DNA from: Spodoptera frugiperda
Taxonomy: Eukaryota > Arthropoda > Insecta > Lepidoptera > Noctuidae
Length of the DNA stretch: 64,000 nucleotides
Direction: 5' to 3'
Assembly (NCBI RefSeq): GCF_023101765.2
Contig: NC_064230.1
Location: forward strand, 1,984,001 to 2,048,000
A program made the translations under genes and the position numbers. A model generated the notes under the pieces. It ran no database searches. It saw only the letters and a list, made by a program, of their open reading frames with translations, and had not been told where the DNA came from. This document shows, piece by piece, positions 45,607-57,340 of this stretch (positions are counted from its first letter, which is position 1; every line of letters begins with the position of its first letter).

Positions 45607-46688
45607 CTGGAAATATAGTCATCATCATCATCATCATCATCAGCCGAGAGACGTCCAAACTGCTTGAACATGAGGTTTACCACCTTAGTCCTCCACATAG
45701 AACAACGTGAAAGCCGGACGGAAATAAAATTTAGGTCTTAGTAAAAAATTATATTGAAATGATCCTATTGGACGTCTGTGTAGTTGATTAATATTTAGTT
45801 TAATGTCTGCCTTGTAGATTATTTTAAAACATTAGACATGTAATTTTTATTTAATTATGGTAACAAATACAGATATTTAATTTGAAATGTTATGTAACAT
45901 TACTTCTAAATAAATACATTTTATGTACATAGAAATGACATATTGGCTAAATGCTAAATTTTAATTTGTTTTATCTAAACGGTATTGTTATTTTATATGA
46001 GAAAATAAAAAATGACTAATATTTTTTCATTACCTAACTGGACTGAATAGATTTTTAATCTGGGACATGCAGAGCTTTGTTGATAGTCATTACATAACTG
46101 ACCAACTAAATAGATTTTTAGGTTTGATTCCTGGGACAAGCAGTGTAACCGAGTATTATTGATTTTTTTTCGGTAACTAAGCAGTAGCATGGATACCAGA
46201 ATAATGGTTTAACTCTATCTATACTAATATACAGAGTGTAATGCTGAACCTGAAGAGTATGTTTAAATGTGCTAATCTCGGGAACTACTGGTCCGATTTG
46301 AATAAATCTTTTGGTGTTCAATAGTGTATTTATATAGGCCACTGGATGTCATTGCTTTCAACCCCAAATACCAGATACTATGTATACATTTGTAAAACTA
46401 TGTACCTCTGTTAGAGCACATTGACTGTATTATTGACCCTTTTGTAAAAGATTGTCAGTGTCTTGCTTCTTTCTGTGTAGAAAAACTAATAGTGTTTACG
46501 AAATCGGAAAATACAGCAATCCTAGGCTCAATTCAAGCCTCATAACGTTACCCTCGATCAGAGCAGTCGTAATAACGACCAATTAACAACCAAATTAATT
46601 GAAAATTCATTATAGACACCGTAAAACAAAGAAATTGGATTGGTTGCACTTTGCAACAATAGATGATAAAAACTCAACAAATACTTAC

Positions 46689-46850
46689 GTCTCACACACT
46701 TTACAACGACTATCCGGTAAAACACGAACACGACACCTCGTTTCTCACGAAACAATCAATGTTAAAGCTGTTGGAAATACGAAATATGATCTTAGAAAAA
46801 TGAAACATAATTCGGTTCACATTTCAGCTTCAAAACACAAGTTGTAGCCG
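46689..46850 (-). promoter_or_regulatory. Candidate 5' leader exon and promoter side of Dcr-1
   Basis: On the minus strand a strong GTAAGTAT donor follows base 46689. It lies about 1.1 kb upstream of the first traced Dcr-1 exon, and the DNA beyond it (46,850-47,060) contains few of the interspersed repeats seen elsewhere. The ATG at 46755 opens a short frame that would not join exon 45606-45452 in the Dicer frame, so if this is a leader it is untranslated or I have missed an intervening coding exon. I see no decisive TATA or initiator motif. Confidence 0.25.
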
Positions 46851-46859
46851 AAACCGGCC

Positions 46860-49800
46860 GGTATTTAACCGCCATAAATGTATTAGATGTAAATTGTAAC
46901 CATATAGTTCGTTATAAATACGAATTTTATCGTTTTTCTGTTAAACAAACAATATTTTTACGATAGCTTCACCGCCGGAGTTCGCAAAAACGAGAAGCGA
47001 ATATCTATACGTCAATTTTAAACGTCAGTGTCAAATTTTGGCACAGACACGCCAAAATAAAGTGTTGCTATGTTGAATAATTAAAAATCTTCTATTTTTA
47101 TTAAAAAATCAATAAGTCGTTGAAGAAAATGGAATCAAAATTATTGTAAAAACTGTTAAAATATTATTTTCAATAGAAGAAGATATTTAATATTTAATAA
47201 ATATATTCATTTTTTTTATAAATGAATGCTTAATACAACAGTTTATATTTTATGAATTGTAATTAATAAATCATTAAATGCAAGGAATTCTTTAATGAGA
47301 GCAAAACTATGATTGAAATGATTTTCATTATCGGTAATTAAGTAAGAAAATACTTTGGAAATGCAGATAGTTGTTGCAACCATTTTTTAGTTCCTTTAAA
47401 GTAATCGGTATCTTTGTAACACTGACAAAATTCTTAAAAATGGATTGTAACAACCAACAATGTAACTTTTGATAACAATAAACAGTTATTACCTGACCTC
47501 ATTATCTAATCAAAACAAAGACGTGATTGTGTTACATAAAATTATAAAGTTACCATTTCTGTGAATATATTTTTCGGTTCAAAACCCCGAACCCACAGAT
47601 TATTAAATGAAGGTTTGGCAGGACTTCCCCGATTATAAGGCTGTTGTACACAGTGGTCTAATAGGAAGAATAAGAAAACAGTAAATTATGCGGTAAATTA
47701 AAATTTAAAATGCGCTTCTTATTTACGAAAGCAATTAAGTAATAAGACTAATTATAACTTTAACATCACTAAATAAGATATAAACTTTAGTGTTCAGTTC
47801 TTCATTTAAACAAATATATATATCGAGTTTGCTAATATAATCATACTACTTTATAGTATACTACTATACATAATCACTCTCAATTTGTACCTACTTAAAA
47901 TCAACCTGACAAAAAACTGATATAAAACAGCGCTTGCGTCGTTGTGTTACATATGTTTCGTTGTATGAGTGGGGTTACCGAAGGCTCAAAAGATCGGCAA
48001 TGCACTTGTAACACCTCTGGTGTCCATGATTGGTTGACAAGGTGTTTCGGTTGACCATGGGCGGCGGCGATTGCTTACCATCAGGTGATTCTTCTGCTCG
48101 TCTACCGGCCTATATCATAAAAATAAAATTATTCGCAATCGTTAATCTAAAGTGCTTACCCATAAGTGTGTAACATGCTTAATGCCTATTATTATAGCCG
48201 GCACTTGACAATACGAAAACTTCAATTTTGTTCTGTGGCTAGGGTTCCCAACTATACTGTTAAAAACAGTATTATACTGTTTTTCACTAAATTATACTTT
48301 TTACTGTTGAACAATAATAAAGTATACAAAATACTGTTTTCAGACAGAAATAGATCATCATTAAATTTAATTAAAAATGAGCTCCTCATTTATTTTAATT
48401 TTAGTTTTGATTGTCGTGAGGCCTACGAAGCTTTTAAAAATGATTCTAAATTGATAAGTTGTGCGAGAAGCACTAAAAAGTATGTCTTTAAAACAATAAA
48501 AAAATAAAATACTGTTAATTTTTCTAAAATACTGTTTACTTTCCTTCTCAGATCTAAATATACTTTATTTCTTGTAAAAAAGTTGGCAACCCTATCTGTG
48601 GTACACAGTACGTACGTTCTTATTTCAAAAAACAATTAACTCTTTGTCTTGTCTCCTTTTAAACATAATTAAAGTTGTGTTAAAATTAGTTTTTGAAAGT
48701 GCTGAAGATCAAAAGTTTGTTCGTACATAGGGCGTTGCGCTAATGTTATAATGTTTTAATGAATTTCTTGATTCAGAAAAGTTGTCATCGATAGTTTTTG
48801 ACGTGTGAATAAGTTGAGTGGTAAGATTGTTGATATATTTTTAGAACTGAAGTATATTAGTAATTCGTGAGATATTCAATTTTACAAATTGTTTTTAAGT
48901 GCCGGAGAAATTATTTTGATATTTAAATAGTTTGTTTTGTATGTATGTGATTAAAAGTTAAGATACCTACCTGTATTTAGGTATGATTCTAGAATATAGA
49001 AGTCGAAGATATATTTTGCACTTATACATAATTTTTATAGCCACAGAACCATACATTTTTTGGAATAAAATGTAGCATGTTTTAGTTCAGTCCAAACTAT
49101 AGTCTTATCGCTGTGTCATTTTGGTGATAAAAATTATAATTTTTTAAATACATACATAATTTTTATTAATACAGATATTTTTTTTTATCAAGTCATTCAA
49201 GATAGTTTGTTATTCAACACATAGCCACTTAGTACCTAATTGTTAGTAAAATTCCCTTAACACATTCAAAATATATATAATGAATATAGTATATAGTTCA
49301 TTACATAGTCGCTGATCCTAAATCAATACCATCTGTATAATGTGTATATCATTCATGTATTTATTTCTCAAATAAGAAAAGAAAGAAAAACAGTTTATTT
49401 GCACTGATTACATTAATAATAAACATAAATAATTGATAAAATAAAAGTATACACGGTGCAAATAACTCTGTGCCTAATACCTATACATTTACGCTGATTT
49501 TGCCGAGAAGCTTGTAAAGGGTTAAATGCCATTCACAAGCCTCTTTCTTATTTTACTGCTGGACATAGACCTCTTCTACAGCACACTAGTGAGCTGATAC
49601 TCTTAGGACGCATTTCCACAAGATATGTGCTATGTAGCTATGCTATGAATATGGTAATAGCTAAGTTCTGAAACTATGTGATTGTTTCCATTGATACTAG
49701 TAGCTTGGTGATACCAATAGTACCACTGGCAGAAGCTAGTTTATTTATAAATCAATTCTACAACATCAACATAATATTTACAACTAAACTAGAAATCTTG

Positions 49801-51335
49801 AAAATAAAAAAAAAGTAAGAATTAAATACTATTTAGAGAGCATCAAAAATTTGTTTGCATCAATGTCAATAGGGAAAGTGCCCAGATGACTGGTAGCATT
49901 GCCACATTGTATGGCAAAACTAACACTAGTTTATTAGTTATTTGGCCTCCGGTAACATCACTCATACAATGAAACACAACATATGTGTTGTTTTAAGTTG
50001 TCCTTCATTCTCGTGCCGAAGCACCCCATACTCAATTGTTCTTGTGTTTCTACTTATTAACTATAATGTCCATGAATGCCTTCCTGGTCCAATTGGGTAC
50101 TATCCTCGGTCAAAAATAAACTATTACAACTTTTCAATACAATAAAATATTAAATAAATTTATACAATTTTACATAAATTTGATGAACTATTTAAGTTTC
50201 GATTTTTTCTAGCTAAATTTCTAGAAATAAGTCTGCTATTTGACGTCAAAAACTTATGACGTCATAATGCACTATTTCATACAAAGTTCATAGAAAATAT
50301 CGTTTTTGACGTTTCGAAAAAAGTATTGAATTTGACTAGTAGGAAAGTAGCCTATATTTGAATAAATGATTTCGACTTTGATGTGACTTTGATTATAAAA
50401 AATCAGTAGCATAGTCTGCCTTGACTTAGCCCCATATAAAATTTTGTTTGGAGCCCCCCTTTTTTTTAAGTGCCGAAAATATCATCTACTGCCTTTTCCC
50501 GCCTTGTCTGAAGCCTCAAAGGGACTTACCAATGCTACAACAGCAAGCCCATGTTTGTTAATTTTCATAAAGTTGCTGCCATTTTGGAATGCAAGCTTTA
50601 TGTGAAAAAAAGAAATTATTTATTTGGATTTTTGAAATTTCTGTAATGAAAACAAAAGTTGGGAAGATTTTGTTTTTTTACACACAATGGTATAAAATTA
50701 ATACGGCAAATATGGTGCTAGCTATGCCCCTGTATTGAATGTATTTTTTTTTGCTAACAGCATAAACATGATATGCATTTATTAATATTATAATGATCTT
50801 TAAACCTAATTTTCTTATCTTTGTATGTCTTGATTGATAAGACTTGTGTTATCATGTTTTTTTTATTTAATCACAGAACATTGTAGGCATATAGTAGTCA
50901 CCCCTTAGTTTTAATCCCAGATATAGTAGACAAATGTGCATATATACAATGTAATACCCACTTTTGAGTTATCTTATGGGGCCCATGTAATGTAGGGTGG
51001 GCAGGGTGGGCCTTTTATGTACAGCTGCGGACTACCTAGAGGGTTACCGGGGCTCCAGCTCAAAAAGCAGGAGTAGGAACGGGGTGGTTTTTAGTCAGTA
51101 AGAGTCTGACACTGCCTCTCGTCTCGCACAAGGCGGGAGAAGTCATTGGATGTTTTTAACCCATTAAAAAAAGGGTGGGCCTTTTGCCATACACCAGGCA
51201 CTATCCCAGACTCCATGTTTCGAATGTAAAATCCTCCATTATGCGTTGCCCGACCCAAGAGTCGAACCCGTCATCCGACCAACGAGACCTAGAAAAAAAT
51301 ATAAAAATATTTAATCGAAATATTTTTTTTTACAG
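46860..51335. other. Intergenic region between Dcr-1 and the 487-residue gene
   Basis: Contains the likely promoters of both genes (head-to-head), a family C repeat at 47935-48120, a possible hAT-like MITE with AGGGTTCCCAAC/GTTGGCAACCCT ends at 48240-48592, a MITE with TGACGTCA motifs at 50,150-50,380 (inverted relative at 63,548-63,790), and family D and A repeats at 51,020-51,292. No further coding exon is convincing. A 5' untranslated exon for the plus-strand gene must lie here, but I cannot place it. Confidence 0.5.
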
Positions 51336-52812
51336 ATAAGAAACAAAAATGCAGAATTCAACATTAAAAGAAAAGGAAAGAGTGGCAACAGTTACTATTT
51401 CTCCGAATTTACTGAAAAATTTCAACGTCTACGACATTTTGGAACCGGTAAAAAATGACGTAACTAGTGACGCGGCTAAGGTCGATAAATTAATCGATGT
51501 CGATGATTCTTCTCGAGATTCCGGATTCCAAGATGCCGATATAAACGCCTCGTTTTTGGACAATAAAAAGGAATTCAATTTAGTCGATTTATTCCAAAAC
51601 ATTTTCGTTACACCACAACATATTAAGAAAAAAGAAACGAACGATGACCTTGGTGCTACGTTTTCGGAGGAAAAAGTCGTTGATCCAGGTTATAACAAGT
51701 TTTTTGATATGTTGGAATCTGGACAAAAGATTGACTGGACAAATATTTCGACGAAAGAAAAATCTGTGTTGAAACATAATTTTGTTCAAGAAAAACCTAA
51801 AGTTTTAGTACCTAAAGTGAATCTAAGTGAGTCGGATTCGGACCCAGAGGAATTGATACACGAAGTTTTGACCAATAAGATTAAGGAAAAGGTACTTCTT
51901 GGCAGCGTCAGTGACTCGTACGATTTGCAAACGAAAATCGACCGTAATATACCAAAAATTGATGTCAAAATGCCAAAAATCATTAAAACTCCAGATTTGA
52001 TCCCTGAATTTTCTCATCGCTCGGAAAATTGTTCCAGTAAGGGCGCCAAATTGGAGAATGTTAACAATGAGAATGTACCGCAAGCTTCAGGGGTTGATAC
52101 AAGGAGAAGATCAGAAAGACTTCTACAGAAAAATCTTGAAAGACAAAACAAAGTCTACACAACAGATTTCGTCGTAAAAGCTATGCAGAAAGATGAAAAA
52201 ACGTACAGAAAGAAGCGACTACAAAAACCTGAGCATTTAAAAGCAAATTACACTAAAGGACCAGATTTTTATGAAAAAACAATTGTCTTACCTCAAATAA
52301 TGGCCCGATTGAACGCGAAACTTGCTGAATTAGATGAGAAAAGTACTCAAAAACGGAAATTGATTTTAGACGTAGGCACTGTTCCAAATTCTGACTATAG
52401 TCCAAAAAAAGAAGTGAAGGATATAAAAACGAAACTAAATTATTTGCCTGAAACCGCAAAATATCAGCCAGAAGCAGCGAAAAAGACACTAAACTTGGAA
52501 ATGAATAACAAAAAACCTCAAAACCAAGGTTTGCAGTCGATTAAAACTGTCAAAGTTACTCAAAAAGAAGCTCAAATGTGCGTTAATAAAACAAATAATA
52601 ACATTGCTGTTCATTCAACAGTCGGACAGTGCTTAAATTGCAGTAAACCGAAGAAAACCGACAATTCTAACGACAAAAAATCTTCTATTAATAATTTTGG
52701 TGAATTAAATCCTGTGGTTTTAATGGAAGATTGTAAAAAAGAAAGGCTCAGAGCTCTAAAACAGAGCAAAATGTTCAAAGATTTTATCGTGAATGGGAAA
52801 TATGGCGGTTAA
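51336..52812 (+). CDS. Uncharacterised 487-residue Lys/Asn-rich protein
   Basis: The coding sequence runs 51349-52812 in one exon. A pyrimidine tract and TTTTACAG acceptor end at 51335, so a 5' untranslated exon should lie upstream. I do not recognise the family. Visible parts: an acidic N-terminal third (SSRDSGFQDADINASF, FNLVDLFQNIFVTPQ), a middle with SESDSDPEELIHEVL, a basic block RRRSERLLQKNLERQNKVYT near residues 250-270, a lysine-rich stretch, a single CLNCSKPKK motif near residue 428, and the C-terminus ERLRALKQSKMFKDFIVNGKYGG. No signal peptide or membrane segment is evident. The composition suggests a mostly disordered, probably nuclear protein; that is inference. A GTGAGA donor-like site sits 9 nt after the stop. 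It is unlike nearby repeats and has no internal stop over 1.46 kb, so I take it as a real gene. Confidence 0.8.
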
Positions 52813-53339
52813 ACTTGATAAGGTGAGAATGAAAGAAAAACTTTACTAAATAGGGATGATGACTTATAATGACTTGCCGTCGTACTCAGAGTCATTTAAT
52901 AGTTACTAAACTCAGTCCTTAGCAATAGGGATGATGACGGGGTATGAAAATTAAATCTATTAAGACCGTCAGTTAGGTATTAAAAAAATATTAGACGTAT
53001 TTTTTTATTTTGTCATCATTTCTACGTATAAAATGTACATAGAAGTAACGTCACGTGATAATTCAAAACTATGTCTTGAAAAGTATTTGAAATAAAAAAT
53101 ACATGTGTAATATTTTAAAATTATCTACAAGATACGGATATTAAAATTAATCATCTACCTTATTGTTTTCGGAACAAAATCGTTTCTAAGGAATAGTTTA
53201 AGTAATCATTAAATGTCTCTGGGTACGGCAGTTAGTTTCCAAACTATATTTTTTATTATTTTTGCCTGTCAGCACAGGCAAAGATAGAAGAACTCAGTAC
53301 GTACGTACTTTAAGCGATTATTTTAAAAGTAAAGCAAAC

Positions 53340-53646
53340 TCATACTAAGGGTACAGGTAAACCTCAGGGAAGACGGTAGCACAGTGGTCACGTGCTGCCG
53401 TGTAACTTGCACAGCGAGACTAATGGGAGACACACGTCTCCCTAGGGATGTGCCGTAACAGGCGTTGCACCGTGGGGCTCCGGAGCAGGTCTATTAAGAG
53501 AACCCGGTGCCCCTTACAGGTGTTGAGGGTGGCCACCGGGGTGGTTTTAGTGAGGTAAAAATCCCACACTCCCTAGTCTTTCTCCCCAAAAAGCTAGGCG
53601 CCTTTTGAAGGTTTCCCCCCGACATCAAAAAAAAAAAAAAAAAAAA
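53340..53646 (+). mobile_element. 3' end of a non-LTR retrotransposon with poly(A)
   Basis: A GC-richer block with GCACAGTGGTCACGTGCTGC, CCCGGTGCCCCTTACAG and CCTAGTCTTTCTCCCCAAAA that ends in an A-tract of about 19 nt. A truncated relative is at 30200-30310. No coding sequence remains. Confidence 0.6.
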
Positions 53647-53817
53647 GGTAAATCTGGCCTGTATATTTTACCGAAAAACAGTAAGTTGCGTTACAAGGGG
53701 GAAAGAGGGGTCAAAACACCCCTTAGTATAGGCAAGATATATGTTTGATACGAGTATCTGTTCTCATCTCTGTTTTATAGGCAGCTGTGTCAGAATTATA
53801 GTGTCTATTTTAACCCT

Positions 53818-54014
53818 TTAACCGCCAAGTTAAATATCAATTACCATGCCCCTAGCACGAGACTACAAAATAAAGAAGATATATATACACTAAATAAGGA
53901 TGAGCAATCGTGTGAATAGAACGTAACAATCATGCATGTTCTCTGTCACATCAATACGACATGAGCGGTAGGACAGGGAAATTTGTGTCGCATATATCCG
54001 ACACAGGCGGTTAA
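53818..54014. mobile_element. Small MITE with TTAACCGCC ends
   Basis: Starts TTAACCGCCAAG and ends CAGGCGGTTAA, about 197 bp, no coding. The TTAA ends suggest piggyBac-type mobilisation. Confidence 0.7.
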
Positions 54015-54016
54015 AT

Positions 54017-54240
54017 GGTTCAAAGTCAAAGTCAAAATTATTTATTTCAATTAGACCAGGAAGGCAGTTTGTAACGTCAAAACAAAATATTGAAATATGA
54101 AAATATCAGTCTGTCGGTCAGCCCTCTAGTTGCTCTATTTGCTCGTTCCAAAGTGTAGATTCCTATGGAGAAGAACGAGCAAGAAACTCCATAGGTTACT
54201 CTTTTCCAATCAGATTCACAATACAATTCATGGTTACATT
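54017..54240 (+). repeat. Interspersed repeat (GCTCGTTCCAAAGTGTAG family)
   Basis: Blocks ATTTATTTCAATTAGACCAGG, GTCTGTCGGTCAG, GCTCGTTCCAAAGTGTAGAT and AGAACGAGCAAGAAACTCC. Other copies: 11232-11445, 24055-24210, 37258-37455, 39165-39365. Probably a retroelement tail; I do not recognise coding. Confidence 0.7.
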
Positions 54241-54447
54241 GTTTCGTTTAATTACGTATTTTTTATGCATTTAACTATAAACTCTTTATACGTTTACATA
54301 TCAGTGTTGGGAGTCAGACAAAAATGGGTAGCTAAGTCAGAAGTTTCATTTATAGATTTACAACTTTATTATTACGAAAAGATAAGGTCGACAATCGATT
54401 AAAGAAATTCACATCTTAGCTACTGAATTTTTACCTGTACTTCCAGA

Positions 54448-54700
54448 CCTGGGGGCCTACTCCGGTTCTCGAATGCCAAGTTTCGTTTAATCTTCGGCCG
54501 TAGCTTTTATTGATTTACTAATAGAATTACTTGAAATAACGTTTTATTATTAATTTCATATCAAAACCTATTTATTTATCTTCATTTTATTCATTCATAT
54601 TTGTTCACGAAAGTTCGCAATAAATAGGATTGTAGTATGCAATCTGCTAAGTTTCGGAGGAAATTTCGTTTTTCGTTGAATTAGAGTAGGCCCCTTGACG
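54448..54700. mobile_element. Palindromic MITE (GGGCCTACTC ends)
   Basis: Begins GGGGGCCTACTCCGG and ends GAGTAGGCCCC; AT-rich core without coding. Confidence 0.65.
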
Positions 54701-55536
54701 TAAGTTTTTTATAAACATTTATTTGTAATGTACAGTACAGTGGGTTAACCTGTTCTTTTCTGTCAATTGACTGAATTTATTTAATGAACTATGTACCTAC
54801 TGCCTCTTTGACCGAGTGGTCGCAAGTGCGACTCGACAAGGGGTATTGGGTTCGAACTCCGGGCCGGGCAAAATATTACTGGGCTTTTTTCGGTTTTTCG
54901 AAAATTTCTCAGTAGTAGCACGGAGCCTGGAATTGTGCCCAGTATATGGCAATAGACGCACCCCCTATTACATGGGACTAATAATACAAATGGTGAAAAG
55001 CGGATGTACATTGTATAGCGGCATTACGTGCCGTAATGTGCACTACTGCTTACGGTTTCAGGGATAAAGGCGTGGCGTTACATGTTTTGAATATAAATTC
55101 GTAAATAATAGATTGGAGTAGGTTGATCGATTGGTCACTGTTCATGGTCAACTTATATTATTTGATAATGAAGTGGCTCATTGTTCTAACAGCGCCTAAG
55201 TAAGTAGTGATTAATTGTCACAAAATGGCGTATTTTATATTAAGTTTGTGTCAGCCAATCCCTTTAGGGACTAACTGCCGCACTCAGACACATTTAATGA
55301 TTACCTACTTGGACTATTCGTTAGTTATGATTTTGTGTCCAAAGCAATTGCTAAGGACTGGGTTAAGTAACCATTAAATGATTCTGAGTACGGCGTTAAT
55401 TGGCATGATAATTATTATGTTATGATATACACTTTTATCGAAATTCTACTATTTAGTACAGATCGCAATAAGTTGTCCTATGGCTTTTCTAGAGTATGTC
55501 ATATTTAATGCTTGGCTACACACGTACTTGCTAATT

Positions 55537-55811
55537 CACATGTAAACAGCAGCTCATGTAAAGAGATTGTCCAGTCAACTGATGGTAGCGGTGACTGTCC
55601 AGACGACACACGTACTTAGGTATCGTCATGAGCTAATGTTCACATGTAAACAGCAGCTCATGTAAAGAGATTGTCCAGTCAACTGATGGTAGCGGTGACT
55701 GTCCAGGCGACACACGTACTTAGGTATCGTCATGAGCTAATGTTCACATGTAAACAGCAGCTCATGTAAAGAGATTGTCCAGTCAACTGATGGTAGCGGT
55801 GACTGTCCAGC
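55537..55811. repeat. 104 bp tandem repeat, three copies
   Basis: CACATGTAAACAGCAGCTCA begins at 55537, 55641 and 55745. Each unit includes GATTGTCCAGTCAACTGATG. A diverged single copy sits 1.2 kb away at 56951-57020. Confidence 0.9.
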
Positions 55812-56699
55812 TGATATACGTACTCAGAAAAGCTAAAGACAAATTATTGTGATCTGCGATAAAAGTTCAATATTTTCATGTTATGCAAATATGCAAACTG
55901 TGTGTATGTTATTTTTTTATTATAGTTATCGTGAGACATATTAAATTAATTATGTTTTATGGCTTACGTCATATTTAATACTTACTGAATGGGTTGTGCG
56001 ATGCTCGCCTCTGTAACGGTCCCTGATCTGGCTTGAAACTAGTCGAGCTACTTCAAGATTTTACGTGTGTAAGCCGTACAACGTACTTAATAAAAGTTTT
56101 ACGTACGTAAACTCATGTTTCGCTGATTATCTTATCTTATTAATATTATAAATGCGAAAGTTTGTGAGTTTGTATGTATGTATGTTTGTTACTCAATCAC
56201 ATCAAAATGGCTGAAAGAATCGGGATGAAATTTGGAACAGGGGTAAATAATGGTCTGGAATAACACATAGGCCGTTTTTAACCTACGGGAACGTGATCGA
56301 AGCCGCGTGCAAAGCTAGTTTTATTATATTTGAATCTACAATTGTATGTGCTATTATTTTAGTTGTTAAGCAAATTGTTTTACAAAGGTATTTTATAAGA
56401 AATGAAATTTTTATACAACTTATAATTACACATATTTTTAATTTATTGTCTTGTTTTTTTATTTTAGTATCCTATGTCAAGTTGGATTAACTTTTAAATC
56501 ATAACTACTCGACGGTTGTCGGTTGTTCAATATACTGGGTGTAAGGAAAACGCTCTCGAAGCCAAAAGACTTTTGCTTTATTATACGAACACAGTTTAAT
56601 AACAATAACCATTCATCAAATGGTTAATGTATTAGTGATTTAGTATTTTTCAAACCGCAATGTACAGCGTACAGAATTTAAGGTCGACATCGCACGCGC

Positions 56700-57340
56700 G
56701 CGCAATTTTCATACCTACCGTACCGCCCGCACGATCCAGCGGCCGGCGGGCGGTACGGTGAAACACGCGCCTATTCATATACGTAGGTATAGGTTGAAGC
56801 GTATTGTTTACTGTAAACACTTACCTAGCTAAATCCTTTGCGATCGAACAAGGTGGGGTCGAATTGTGCCCCATTCATCTCGATGCAGAGGCGGGCTCGG
56901 CGATATGTTTCCGCATGGCTACACAAAGTACTGGGTCTTCATTAGAATGCTCACATGTAAACAGAAGCGTCATGTAGAGATTGTCCAGTCAACTCATGGT
57001 ACGGTGACTGTCCGGCGAACACTCTTTCCTTACGTATCCCCACAAAAAAGCTAAGGGGGTTAATCGGGCGAACGGGGTGGCCAAGCTTGTGGCCCTAGCC
57101 TGCCGATCCACCGGTCTTCCAACATCACCGAGTGACGCTCACGGACACTTCTCACTACGTGATTTTCTAGAACTCGTTGGAATGCTGCCATATAGAATCA
57201 GAGGGATGCCGCATGTTTGGATGTCTTTCCCGGTAAATCCTAATGCAAGGGAAGCATTACCCCGGGCCTCGCCTAAACACATCAACATGTATGCCGTATT
57301 CACGAGCACTGTACACGTACGGTTGTGGCATTGTTAAACA
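56700..57340. other. GC-rich hairpin and exon-like segment of unknown origin
   Basis: CCGTACCGCCCGC (56718-56730) and its complement (56746-56758) make a 13 bp perfect stem with a 15 nt loop in otherwise AT-rich DNA. Next to it, minus strand 56950-56825 reads ETYRRARLCIEMNGAQFDPT and LFDRKGFS and then TAG directly at an AG/GTAAGTG donor. A plus-strand frame at 57077-57337 is open for 86 codons, but I recognise nothing in it. I make no gene call. Confidence 0.3.

Noticed and set aside
46599..46847. 82-codon plus frame near the Dcr-1 5' side
   Set aside because: No recognisable domain and it lies opposite a candidate leader exon; kept as non-coding.
48166..48507. 113-codon plus frame as a gene
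   Set aside because: AT-rich, inside a region with inverted AGGGTTCCCAAC/GTTGGCAACCCT ends that looks like a MITE; no recognisable domain.
53627..53646. Poly(A) tract as the polyadenylation site of the 487-residue gene
   Set aside because: The tract terminates a GC-rich retrotransposon tail with a second copy at 30,200-30,310; it is not a transcript end of the gene.
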